From the NCBI GenBank assembly GCA_902729315.2, contig LR746276.1, positions 4,944,669 to 5,008,668 of the forward strand: a DNA stretch of 64,000 nt, read 5' to 3'. The first letter of the stretch is position 1, and the number at the start of each line of letters is the position of its first letter. This DNA is from Spirodela intermedia. Taxonomy: Eukaryota > Streptophyta > Magnoliopsida > Alismatales > Araceae. Shown here piece after piece: positions 12,842-30,389 of the stretch. The notes under the pieces are model-generated. The model made no database searches. It saw only the letters and a program-made list of their open reading frames with translations, and was not told the origin of the DNA. Both the position numbers and the translations under genes were made by a program.

Positions 12842-13358
12842 AGGGAGGAATTCCATAGCCGTAAGAAGAAATTTTGTCTTTACGGACTGTTATCATATGG
12901 AAGCAATGTGGCTAGTTTTTCCTCTCTTTCACACACGTTAGAGGGGGAGGAGAGACTATCATTGGTTCCCCCCCAGAGAGAGAGAGAGAGAGGGAGAGAG
13001 AGAGAGAGAGAGAGAGAGGCGGTCACAACTTGTACGAAGAGAGAATCGTGTCCCTCGCATGGGTTATCTTACTGTGCAAGGACGTCTGTCTTTCCTCTTT
13101 CATAGATGCTAGAGAGAGGAATAGGAGAATATCAGCAGCTTCCCTCGACATATTTGATGCAGACAGCGCTGTCAATTATATAAATTTGGGTTTCTGAAGC
13201 AGATGAGTCGCTCTCATGTTCAATTCGATTAGTTTATCCTCTCCTTGTTTTGATTGCAGGCGAGGGGAAGATGTCTCCCAGTGACTACTCTCTTACGTGG
13301 TATGGGGAGGCTAATACTCAGGTGGCAACTCTATCCCTTCCCCCTCCCTGTTTCTCCC

Positions 13359-13390
<32 letters not shown>

Positions 13391-13515
13391 AGAATACTCT
13401 GCTCCGTACGTAAGTAAATGATGCTCTCTCTCTCTCTCTTCTTGTACGTGAGCCAATTGTTGATTCCCTGCATTTTTCTTGCTGTCTCTGAATCAGTCCT
13501 GTTGTCTGTATAACC

Positions 13516-13558
<43 letters not shown>

Positions 13559-14463
13559 CATGTCTATTTGTATAACTAGCCTTCCCTCTCTTCTTTCTCT
13601 CGACTTGCGCACGTATTTCTTTAACCAACTCTCTCTCTTTGTGTCTGTCTCTCTCTAGAACACAGTCTCCGTGAACGACTTTTATAACCAGATTCCGTCG
13701 CACAGAGACACTGACCCTCAATGCGCCTGGGTCTTTTGACTAACCAGGCTCTCCCCCTTCTGTTTCTCCATTTGTTTTACTTCAAAACCAGGCTCATCCT
13801 TTCTCTCTCATCACTCTCTTCCTCTCTATTTCACAATGTGCCTGTGTTTTTGGACTAACCAGGCTCTTGTCTCCGTTTCATTTACGTCAGAAACCAGGCT
13901 CATCCTCTCTCTCATCCGTCTCTTCCTCATTTCCAGGGGGGGAGGGAGGGAGAGAGAGAGAGAGAGAGAGAGAGCCTACCCTGAGCTAATGATTTCTACC
14001 TTGTTTTTTTTACTAGGACAACGCCGATGGAGGAATGGAGAAACCATGGCCTGTCCTCCGGCAGCTCAGCTCCTGGTGGATTCACCTCCGGCCTTCCCGG
14101 CGGCGGCTCCTCGAGTCCCCGCCGCAGCCTCTACAGCGGCGGCGGCGGCGCCTCCTCTCTCCGGCGGGCGGTGGCTCCGAGGTCCTCGTCATGTTGAGCA
14201 GGGACTACTCCCACAGACCCCGCAGCCGACCTCCTGTCAATAATCGCCAGGCCCTTAACCACAGAGAAGTTCATCGTCCTTAGCCATCGTCTTCTTCATC
14301 ACACCTCCGTCAGTTAGCTTAGGATCTGAACCTTCTTCTCTTAGATCCTCTCCCTCACTCTCTCCTCTCTCTTCATATATTAAGGTCGGCTGTTCTTCTC
14401 CTCAGAGAAACATACTACATGCTATGTTCTTCACACGTTAGGATGTGAGACTGCTTCTCTTGG

Positions 14464-14498
<35 letters not shown>

Positions 14499-14513
14499 AT
14501 ATATATATATATA
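11555..14513. repeat. Cluster of GA/CT (and one AT) microsatellites across the peptide gene
   Basis: Main tracts: (CT)n 11555-11611; (GA)n 12472-12535; (GA)n 12796-12840; (GA)n about 12975-13018; (CT)n 13365-13391; (CT)n 13518-13556; (GA)n 13949-13974; (CT)n 14467-14494; (TA)n about 14497-14513. They fall in the leader, the introns and the 3' flank of the peptide gene and avoid its five exons. Arg/Glu-repeat open frames here come from these tracts. Confidence 0.9.
11789..14283 (+). CDS. Secreted peptide precursor, CLEL/GLV/RGF-like (candidate)
   Basis: Five exons join perfectly in phase: 11789-11876, 11970-12022, 12281-12359, 13260-13321 and 14017-14283, giving 182 residues. Residues 1-24 form a signal peptide (MGAVSFTGLSLILLFSYVHP). 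The middle is basic and low in complexity. The C-terminus carries DYSHRPRSRPPVNN (157-170; 14203-14244), matching the Asp-Tyr start and PPxxN core of CLEL/GLV/root-meristem-growth-factor peptides. In that family the Tyr is sulphated, the peptide is cut from a secreted precursor, and it signals through leucine-rich-repeat receptor kinases in root growth and gravitropism. Two RRLL motifs (123-126 and 138-141) resemble site-1-protease processing sites. There is one more residue between DY and PP than in the usual motif. Twelve residues follow the motif. The gene structure is convincing; the family call is inference from the terminal motif and precursor layout. Confidence 0.65.
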
Positions 14514-17500
14514 TCTGTGTGGCTCTCTCTCCCTCTGGATCTCTGTATGTCGGCCGGGCCCAGCCTTCAAACAGGTCCAGCCCGCTGCCCATCTTCTTGG
14601 TTTCCTTCTGGACCATGCCACTCTCTCTGTTTCTCTCTCCCTGTCTCTCTTCCCCTCTCTATCTCTCTCTCTCGGGGTTGGTACACAAAGACAGGCAACT
14701 CGGAGTAAAAGTGCAATAATGAGTGAACATTATTTCCAAAGGTACAAGGGCAGTGTAATAGATATTGGGCCAGCCGAGGTCCAGTACCACTAAATATTGG
14801 GCTGGGAAACGAAATAGGGCCAACAAACGCATAAGGCCCAGCTCAATTTACATTAGACCAAGATGAATCATTCCCGTTTCAGACAATATCAAGAGGAATC
14901 CGACTGTTTGACCGTTGAATGGGGTTAATTGATTCTGGTGGGGGTCAAACCGGGCTTCAAGTGATCCCAAGTCAACAATGACGTGATGCGTTTCCAGCGG
15001 GCGTGTAAAACGCCACGCACGGGGGAACGAACGTTTGGCTGAAGATGAAAAACGTGTTAGTGGGTCCCACTATTTTGCTCGCAATTTCCTCTTTCGCACT
15101 TTGTTTGGGAAGGACTGGTTTCTCATCCCCCACCTCCTCCTACACGGCGTCTTCCTGTCACGTTGGCCGATCGCGAGGACAGCTTTCTTCCTCAGCTCTT
15201 GCTGCCCCTGTCCCCGGGTCTGGTCCTTCCTCTCCTACTTGGAGAAAGCTGAGGAGTGGGGAAGATAAGATCTCCAAAAGATGCTGGAGTACAAGGATCT
15301 TCTCACTGGCAAGTCTCTCTCTCTCTCTCTCTATCTATCATACTAACTCTCGATTTTTTTTCTTTGGCTTCTGGGTGCTTTACCCAGGTAGATGTGGGAG
15401 GAGTCTTGTTATGCCTAGGGATCTATATCTTAAGCATCACTTTTAGGCTGGATATTTGGTGTTGCCATGGATCGGAGGGACTGGGAGGCTATCATGTCCG
15501 CATTGCCCGGAAATGAGATCTGATACCGATGTCTAACATCGTTGCAGATTGAGGGGATTTTATGTTTTCCTCTTTGGAGGCATTTTGGCGTGGTTAAGTA
15601 CAGTCATCCCTACATGGATCTAATGATGACTGATGGTGCTTACGACGAATAGTTTGCTGCGGTGCCGTTGATTTTGATCTTCATTTCTTACAGTTTGCTG
15701 GTTATGACCAAAAATCCGGTCAGGATCATAATGATTTTTGGTGTTTATAGAAAATAATAATGGATGTACTTTCTCTTCGGGATGTGGCATCTCCATGGGA
15801 CATTGAGGTGGAGTCCATGCCTATGCTCTTTTTAATGTACTCTGTCGATAAGGTATGTCGAGTTATGCTGAAAACTTGGCTTTCGGATTTGGGCCTGAAT
15901 TATTTGACAACACTGAGCGACCGTTTGGTGGTATAACTTGTGAAGACGAGAATCAATTTGTCAAAGGGGCAATCGTTACGAATTTAGATCTGGAACGTGA
16001 CAACAAATGAAGGGATTTGGATTCAGTCTCCTGTGACACCGAGAAGTTGGGTTGTTCTTTGTGAATTGAACGTCTGGCATAGGACTTTCAATGTGCCATT
16101 TGATGGACAACCCACTTGGGTGTGGTTGAAGCTTCTGTATGAAGTTTACCTTGGTCATGTTTAAACCTCTGCTGAATTTGGTTTTTCATTGGATAAACCT
16201 ACATCATAATGGACTGGAGTCTATCCATGTGTTAATGATGACTTTTCTTTCGTTTTTATTTTTTTTCGGGGGGGGGGGGGGTGGGGTGGGTGAGTGGGTG
16301 AGGGATTTGGGATGTATCTCTAACGTATGAGAAGAATTTATTATACAAGAAAGTACACGAAATAGAAAAGTAGCACACCATCCGTCAAATGCAGAAAGTT
16401 TACTCCATAGTGCAATACATCACCGCTTTGAAGTACAAAACATATGTCAAGCAACATGGGTTCATGCGTATCATGTATCATTGTAGGGGGACTGACCAGG
16501 TCTTGAGTTGGTTGAGTCATCCCTAAGTTTTGCCATATGCAAAAATCTTCAAACAGACGCTTCTATGTGCATCTCTCACTGTAAAGAGTGAAATATGATA
16601 AAAAGCAATAGAATTTTCGCGGTTCCACCAATCAAAATGAAAGTTAACCTAATAAGATCTGAAATGGATAATCGATACGTTGGTTACCAAATTTTCTGAA
16701 GCCTTATCGCTGCAAATTCTTCCTGGTTATTCCGAAAGATTTTGGAGGTGACAAATAAATATCTACAATGCAAAGGAGATCTTTTGTTCTCGATTCAAGT
16801 AACCCTTCAATCGCTAAAAATACTTTGAACCGGGTTGAGTCATAATATTGATGCTCACAGGAAGTTTCTCTAGTCTCCATTGCTTTTGGCTGATTTATTG
16901 CAATGTGTTCCGGCCATTCTGGATCCTCAATGCCTGACATGTGCTTGGATCAACTCAACCAATAACTGTGTAGATGATGATTTGGGAAGTCCAAAAATGA
17001 AACGAATTATATGGGATGGTTGGGTCAGCAAGCCATAATATCAGCAGACAAACACATTCGTTCTTGAGAAGGATTTTTTTAGAGCCTTATGTTTTGGACT
17101 TCTTTTTCGCTGTCATTCATTTTGGACTTCATTAAGCCGGTTGACTTAGCATATGTTTTTGGTAAAGCCTCCTGTGAACTTATTTGAGAATAGTCATGAC
17201 ATATAGAGACTTCCTTTATAACACAAGGGTCCAATGTACAAAACGGACTCATTCTGCAGTAACACGCTAGTATGCTTGGTGGAGATGGCTTAACCTTGAA
17301 CGAGGTGGTGAAAATTTATTTCATATATTTCTTTGTTATGCCTCTCCTCTGCGGGATTTTTCTTCTATTTCTAGAAAGATATGCAAGCTTTGCCGCTTTC
17401 CTATTCTTGTTTAAGCATAGTTGTTGTCAGATCTTATGATTGGCATTACTCACCGAACAATAAGCTAATGAGATTGTACTATTTTTTCTCTCACTTTCTA

Positions 17501-18157
17501 ACGAATTACCCATCTTTTTTACGGTGTTTTTAGGAAAGGTTTTCACCAGTTGTATTTTTAAATGTTTTTTTTTATAAGATTTACATCAAGAACTTCGTTA
17601 TAATTTGAAATTGGTTCAGCATGCTGATGGTGGTGAATATTGATGTATATGGTTGAAGTTCCATTGCTCCCTAGTTGTCCAATATGTATGAGGTTTCTTG
17701 TCTTACACAAACTATATGCATGTATAACGTGAATTCTATATTCTTCTTTTTCATTAAAATATATTTCATTTCTTTGAAATGTTTCCAGTTAAGTGGGTGT
17801 TGTCTTGCGTCGTTGTGCTTAGGTAGCTAATAGTCGACACTACTTTGACGTCTTCATCATCATTTGAAGGTTTTGATTTGGTTAATGGTTGATGACACCT
17901 TAACTAACACATACCATCATGTGAAAATTCAAGAGAGACATTGTATTCACTGCCTTACTAGAACAGGAGGTAGCCATATTGTATCAAAAAATATTTAAAA
18001 AATGGCGGAGTTGCCAACATTGTTCAGGCTAAAGATAGTTGGGTCTTGTGAAACTTCTGCAAAATGATATAATGAAATGATTTGGATTTCTTGGTCAACC
18101 ACTATTGCTCTATTAAAACATTGGATATATGAGAACTTGAGATGTTAAACACTGACT
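14284..18157. other. Gap between peptide gene and V-ATPase B gene
   Basis: This stretch should contain the promoter and first exon of the V-ATPase gene, but I could not find an exon ending ATGG before GT in the right phase with the expected acidic N-terminal peptide. It holds a G-rich run (16268-16304), broken coding-like peptides at 15464-15990 that I do not recognise, and otherwise AT-rich DNA. Confidence 0.4.
16268..16304 (+). other. G-rich run with G-quadruplex potential
   Basis: Fourteen consecutive G (16268-16281) are followed by GGGG, GGG, GGG and GGG, separated by 1-5 bases. This satisfies the usual four-run G-quadruplex pattern on the plus strand. Confidence 0.7.
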
Positions 18158-18179
18158 ATGGAGCTCATCTGTACTGCAG

Positions 18180-24961
<6,782 letters not shown>

Positions 24962-25140
24962 ACCCCAGCTCTCACCCATCACCCCTTTCAACATCCACTC
25001 CCCACTGCCCAGCTGGTCCCCTTTTCAAATGGGTTTTCGTGCCTGCATGAAGAATAATTGTGGGTGTCCTGCTAAGGAAACGCCGTTATTTCCCTGGTAA
25101 GAAAATGACTTGTATTCTTTGACTTTAGTGGGGATTTCTT
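24962..25140 (+). other. Start of the V-ATPase B 3' UTR
   Basis: Sequence directly after the TGA. A short motif around 25098-25120 (GACTTGTATTCTTTGAC) recurs in altered form at 25186-25202 (GACTGTATTCTTTGAC). No clean polyadenylation signal was identified. Confidence 0.45.
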
Positions 25141-25141
25141 T

Positions 25142-25465
25142 GCAAAAGTCAGCTCTATCTGTGCTTGTTTTCTCACTAGGAAATGGACTGTATTCTTTGA
25201 CATTAATAATATTTTTATTCTAGGAAGCTGGTATAATCCATGTCCCCTTGGTGGGTCACTGGACAGTTTTCTAGAAAGTCAATGCCATGCATTATTTGGT
25301 TGTAGTTTGAATTTCTTTCTTAGTAAGGTGTTGTAAAACTTTATTCGAAATATGTACTTGAAGGGTATTCTGGTCTTGTGAGTACATAGCTTTTGTAATA
25401 TGTCTGTTTTTTTGTCTTTTCCGTCTTGCTATAATTTTGGGGGGGTGTGAAAGACTCTTGCCTCT
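25142..25465 (+). mobile_element. Copia LTR fragments in the V-ATPase B 3' flank, in permuted order
   Basis: Positions 25142-25322 resemble 34138-34290 (shared CTTGTTTTCTCACTAGGAAA and ATTATTTGGTTGTA). Positions 25329-25465 resemble 33914-34040 (shared TGTTGTAAAACTT and GAGTACATAG). At 34 kb the order is start-then-end of one LTR; here it is end-then-start, as if the tail of one LTR abuts the head of another. They lie 180-500 bp after the V-ATPase stop, so they may form part of its 3' UTR. Confidence 0.7.
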
Positions 25466-27526
25466 GTTTGTATCTCTGTGGGTATTTATAGTTATCTGCA
25501 ATGCGAATTCAAAGAGATCATCAACTGTTGTGCGTCAGAATTGACTAACATTGTACACGAGAGTCTCCTACTGCTGTACCCAGTGATCATTTATCACTAA
25601 ACATGAGAGCATCTATATCTTGCAGTGTTTAGAGACATTCATCACTGAACCCTAGATTATATAACATCTATTACATCAAGGTGTGTATCCAATGTGTGGT
25701 TCATCTTTCTTATGATTTGCAAATTGTTTTGGTGTGATCCAACATCTTGCAGCTTGGTGAAATTCACTAGGCAGGAATAATTGTGATACAAGAGGGGACA
25801 TATGAATACTTCTTCACCTATAGTTTACAGACAAATATATATAATGAGAGGTGAATCTATATCTTCTGGTTTGAATTCACAAATCATGCCCACAAAGCTA
25901 ATGTAGCAAAATTTTATCACATGGGTTGTGATTGGTAAATTATACATTGGAGCCTGAAACAAAATTGAATATATGTCTGGTCTTGCTAAATGATCAAATA
26001 TTGCATATTCATAATTGAAGGTTTGGTTTTGTGAAAATATTTTAATCATGTCATGAATTTTGAATTTCGTCAATACTAAACAAATGATTTTATGCAAATA
26101 TCTAATTAGTGATATGTGGAGTATGTTAGAAGATGTATATGGCCATTGACAAGAAATTGTTTGATGTTATCAATTAACCTATATTATTCACTAATTTAGG
26201 CAAGGTTCAATGTCAATCATAAATTAATTAGTGGCTATATGGAATGGGCTGGACTCTTTTTGGATGAGGGACTAGTCATATATAAGAATTAAAAAATGGC
26301 ATATGGGACATTTTCAAGAAAGATTTTTCTAGCTCCTTGCAAGCTTAAACAATGAGTTTGAAGTACTCAGAGGTTAAATTTAAACCTACCTCTCATTTCC
26401 TCAAACAAGTTTATTATAAAGTGTTGAATGAATAAAGGAAAAGGCTAATAATGAATAACAATCTCAAGTTTATGAACATAGAGTAAGAGAACACTCTGTT
26501 TTAAGTAGCCATAGTAGTAAAATAGAGTGGTTAAAGGCCAAAGGGAAAGTAAAGGAAAATAGAAAATGTACTAATTGTAGAAAATTGTTGGGAGCTACAT
26601 CTTGAAAAGAAGCCTTCTAAATTCAAGTCTAAGGAGAAGAGAAACATGACTTGATAGGATTCTTTGAGTTAAGCTTTTTATAATTCCTTATCTATGGGTT
26701 TTCTTATTCTAATATTGTGAGACTCTAATTATTCTTTATAACAAATACAAATAAATACTCAATTACTATCAATCAACCACATCAATTAAGTACATCTTGA
26801 AAAGAAGCCTTGTAAATTCAAGTCTAAGGAGAAGAGAAATATGACCCCTAAAATTAAACTAATGGCTCCTATGACTTAGAGAATTCTTTGAGTTAAGCTT
26901 TTTATAATTCCTTATTTATGGGTTTTCTTATTCTAATATTGTGAGACTTTAATTTATTTTTTACAACAAATGCAAATAAATACCCAACTACTGACAATCA
27001 ACCACATCAATTAAGTGCAACTTCCCACCCATCACACAACTCATTGGTCATATACTTTGCAACATCTGATCACATGAATGCTACTTTAATTCACTTTATT
27101 TTATATAATCTTTCATTAGGTAGAGAAAAAGTGAAATCAATAGATAATAGTTAAGTTATCATCATGAACAAAGGCCCTATTAAGCTAAATGATCACTTAA
27201 TACTAATTCTGACACTTCATATTCCCTTCATTCAAATGAATTCAATTGTCTAAGTTTCATCGTAAAACATGAAAAAATATTCCATAGCCTTCTATCCTGG
27301 CTATTATATTTTTTAAGATTTAGAAACAAATCAAATGGTTGAGAGTGGTCATGAAGTATCTCCTTAAAAAGAGATAATATTATAGTCTTAGCACACCTAA
27401 AAAATACAACAAACCTTTGAAAATATCAATGTAACATTATGAACTGTCTTCTTCTTCAAGTTTTTGAAAATTATGTTTTCTTCAATGTTTTATTTAGTGT
27501 ATATTTGAACACTTCAATATCAAACT

Positions 27527-27557
<31 letters not shown>

Positions 27558-28560
27558 ATTCATTTTTTTCCTTTTGTTATCAAAATTATCTCTTAGTTGA
27601 AAATTATGTATCTTTTGATGTTTGGGGTGCATCCTCCATTATCTCAATGGATGAATATATATGCTTATTTATTTTCATTAATGATTTTACTCTTTCAACA
27701 TTGATATATTTGATGAAATTTAGAAAATAAATTCATAGAATTGTCCAAATGTCCTAAAAAAAAAAAAAACTTGACAAATGTGTAAAAATATTTTTCTATG
27801 AAAATGTCAAAAAATACTTTGAATGAGATCTAAATATTTTTATTAATGATAAATGTATCCCCCATGAGTTATTTTATGCCTATACTCCACACAAACTAGC
27901 ATAATAGAAAGAAAAAATAGATATCTCTTGGAGATTGCTGGCACATCAATTTGATATTCTAAAGACATTCTAGAAAAAAACCATGCTCACTGCTGTAACT
28001 TTAATAAATGGAATGCCATTAACCACCATTAAGTCTCAAACTCCTTATGTATTATTATTCCCTTACGATACCATTATTTCATCTTTCACTCAAAATATTT
28101 GACATTTACTTTATGCATATTCATGAAGAACTTAACACTAATAAATTTGATCATATATTAATTAGATGTATTTGTCTTAGGTATTCACTTGATCAAAAAT
28201 GATATAAATACCTTGATCCCTAATTATGATGACATGTCTTGGAAGAGGTTACCTTTGCTAAGTTAGAGTCTCTTTCCCACAAGTCTCTAACTTAAGAGGA
28301 GAGTACTAGTAATCTTTATTGGAACATGACATATTACTCATACTTTTATATTCATATAATTTTATCTGTGTTTTAGTTTTTTTTATATATATTAGATCTA
28401 ATTTGATATAAGTGAAGCCCATTTAACAAGATGTGACCAAATTATTTGGGTCACTTTTAAATCTATTTACACTTAAAGATTAATCAATTTATTTTTCATT
28501 GTTCCATTCTTTCCCCTTTACACTTGAGCAGAATGGCTATGTTTGGTCATTAACAATCTA
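25466..28560. other. AT-rich repeat-type DNA, no genes
   Basis: No open frame with recognisable content. It includes a TA microsatellite (about 27528-27551), an A run near 27757 and a tandem duplication annotated separately. Probably old transposon debris. Confidence 0.5.
26596..27016. repeat. Tandem duplication of ~195-225 bp
   Basis: Copy 1 (26596-26790) and copy 2 (26791-27016) both begin TACATCTTGAAAAGAAGCCT and end ATCAACCACATCAATTAAGT, and both contain TTGAGTTAAGCTTTTTATAA. Copy 2 has an extra block of roughly 30 bp near 26850. High similarity suggests a fairly recent event. Confidence 0.9.
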
Positions 28561-28569
28561 GGGCTTTGA

Positions 28570-29860
28570 CGAGACTAAATCGTATGGTCGTTGAATGCAC
28601 ACGATTCAGTGTCAAAAAAAAAAGTCATAATCTTACCAATTTATGATTAATCAAAGTAATTAATTAGTATAATGGTAATTAAGGGTCGAATCCACGGAGA
28701 ATTAGGGAAATTTGAGAGATATCTTTGAAATTCGGTCAAATCAGACAATGAAATTAGGTTAGAAATTAGGCAATTTAGTATATTAAGAAAGATAACTCAA
28801 TTTCGAATCCACGGAATCAAAAATCAGGTGATTTGGATGAGAATTCGAAGAGTAATTGAAGTTTGAAGTTAAGAGAAATTTTCGTATCGCGAAATGATTA
28901 AAAATAGAAATTAAAACTAAATTAAACTTAATCTACAATACTTAAAGTAAAATTAACACTAAATTATGAAAGATTAAGATGAAAACAAACAATCTAACCC
29001 AAATTAGCCTTCGAAATGATCCAATTAATCGCCGGATGTAAGGCTTTTCATTCTGAATTTTCGAAGACGAAAGAGGAGTTCAAGACTTGATTTCTTCCAA
29101 TTCTTTCAATAAAACATTGAAATTAAACATCCAACAGAAGCGGAAATGAGTTGCGAACACAATGAAAAAGATGGAGCGCGAATTGGAGCTCTAAACAAAG
29201 AGAATTTGAAGATTGATCGCGGGCCGTTCTTCCATCGCGAAGAACGGATTTTATAAAATTCGGAAATGATCGTGGCCGTCCGATCTGATGGAGTTGATCG
29301 CGATGGACGATCGCGATGAGATGACTCTTCACGAATTGTCGCGACGATTCGACGATCGTCCGATCGTGATTGTGCGGTTAAGATGTGATTGGATGTCCAT
29401 CTGATGTGAATAATCCGGACCGTTATAACTCTCGATCAGACGGTCGCGATTTATTCACTTAAGTGAGTATTTAGGCACGTGGTTGATCTCTGATCGCGTG
29501 GACCTCGATTCCACGTGATCTACGCACGTTATTTGTCGCGATGTCGATCGGATGCACGAGATCACGCCAAGCGTCATGCACATAAGAAAACTAAGGGACT
29601 TTAGTCCCACACGGGAAAAACAAAGGAGTATATTCGGGTATATAAGATATGACGATTAAGAGGGATTAATACTTTGTCTTCCGATAATCGGAAGACCTAT
29701 ATACTTTATTAAATAAATATATAGTAAATATAAATACGCCACGTGTCACATCAGCGCCACGCAGGCGCCCGCGTGCTGTCCATGTGGCAGAGCCACGTGG
29801 CCCCGAGTACCACGTCGCATCCACGTGTACACGCGCGACATATAACCCCTTTTTGTGATT
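28570..29860. mobile_element. Probable LTR-type or non-autonomous element segment with CpG-rich patch
   Basis: GGTCGAATCCACGGAGAATT (28684-28703), echoed at about 28804, resembles a word often found beside LTR ends of plant gypsy or large non-autonomous elements; this is recall, not a search. From 29200 to 29850 the base composition switches to CpG-rich, with many CGATCG and TCGCGA words and five CACGTG hexamers, inside otherwise AT-rich DNA. No coding frame was recognised. Confidence 0.4.
29476..29827. promoter_or_regulatory. Cluster of five CACGTG (G-box) motifs
   Basis: Exact CACGTG occurs at 29476-29481, 29512-29517, 29740-29745, 29794-29799 and 29822-29827. G-boxes are bound by plant bZIP and bHLH factors. 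The density is far above chance for 350 bp, but no gene starts nearby, so this may be a transposon promoter. Confidence 0.6.
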
Positions 29861-30389
29861 TTTTTAATTAATTTAAAACATTTAAAAATCGAAAATAAAT
29901 ATAAATAAATTCAGAAAATTTCCAGAAAATTCTATAAAATTGTAAAAATCATAACTTTCAAAATACGACTCCAAATTAATTCAAATTTGTTTTTTTGGAT
30001 TCAAAATTTAATAATCTATCATTATAAAAGGTCAAATTATTAAAATAAGAAGAGAATAAATTTTAATTAATTTTATACATTTATGTATTATATAAAATAA
30101 ATTTATATAAATACATAAATGTTAATAAATATCTTTTCTCTCATATTTTCACTCTTAAAACATGATTATGATCATAAATATAATTAGGATTAAAGATTGT
30201 AATGTGTAATTATTTATAATAATCCATAATTTGATGTATTTTAAGATCATAACATGAATTTACACAAAATGATAGAAATATACTTAAAATATGATAACAT
30301 GCATATATTTGTAATGATTAATGCCTTAATTTGCATTAATAATTATATAATTACATACATAAATAGCATGTTATCAGGCTTCTCCAACA

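Noticed and set aside
13389-13721. 110-codon minus-strand frame
   Set aside because: Arg/Glu repeat translation from the CT tracts in the peptide gene's last intron.
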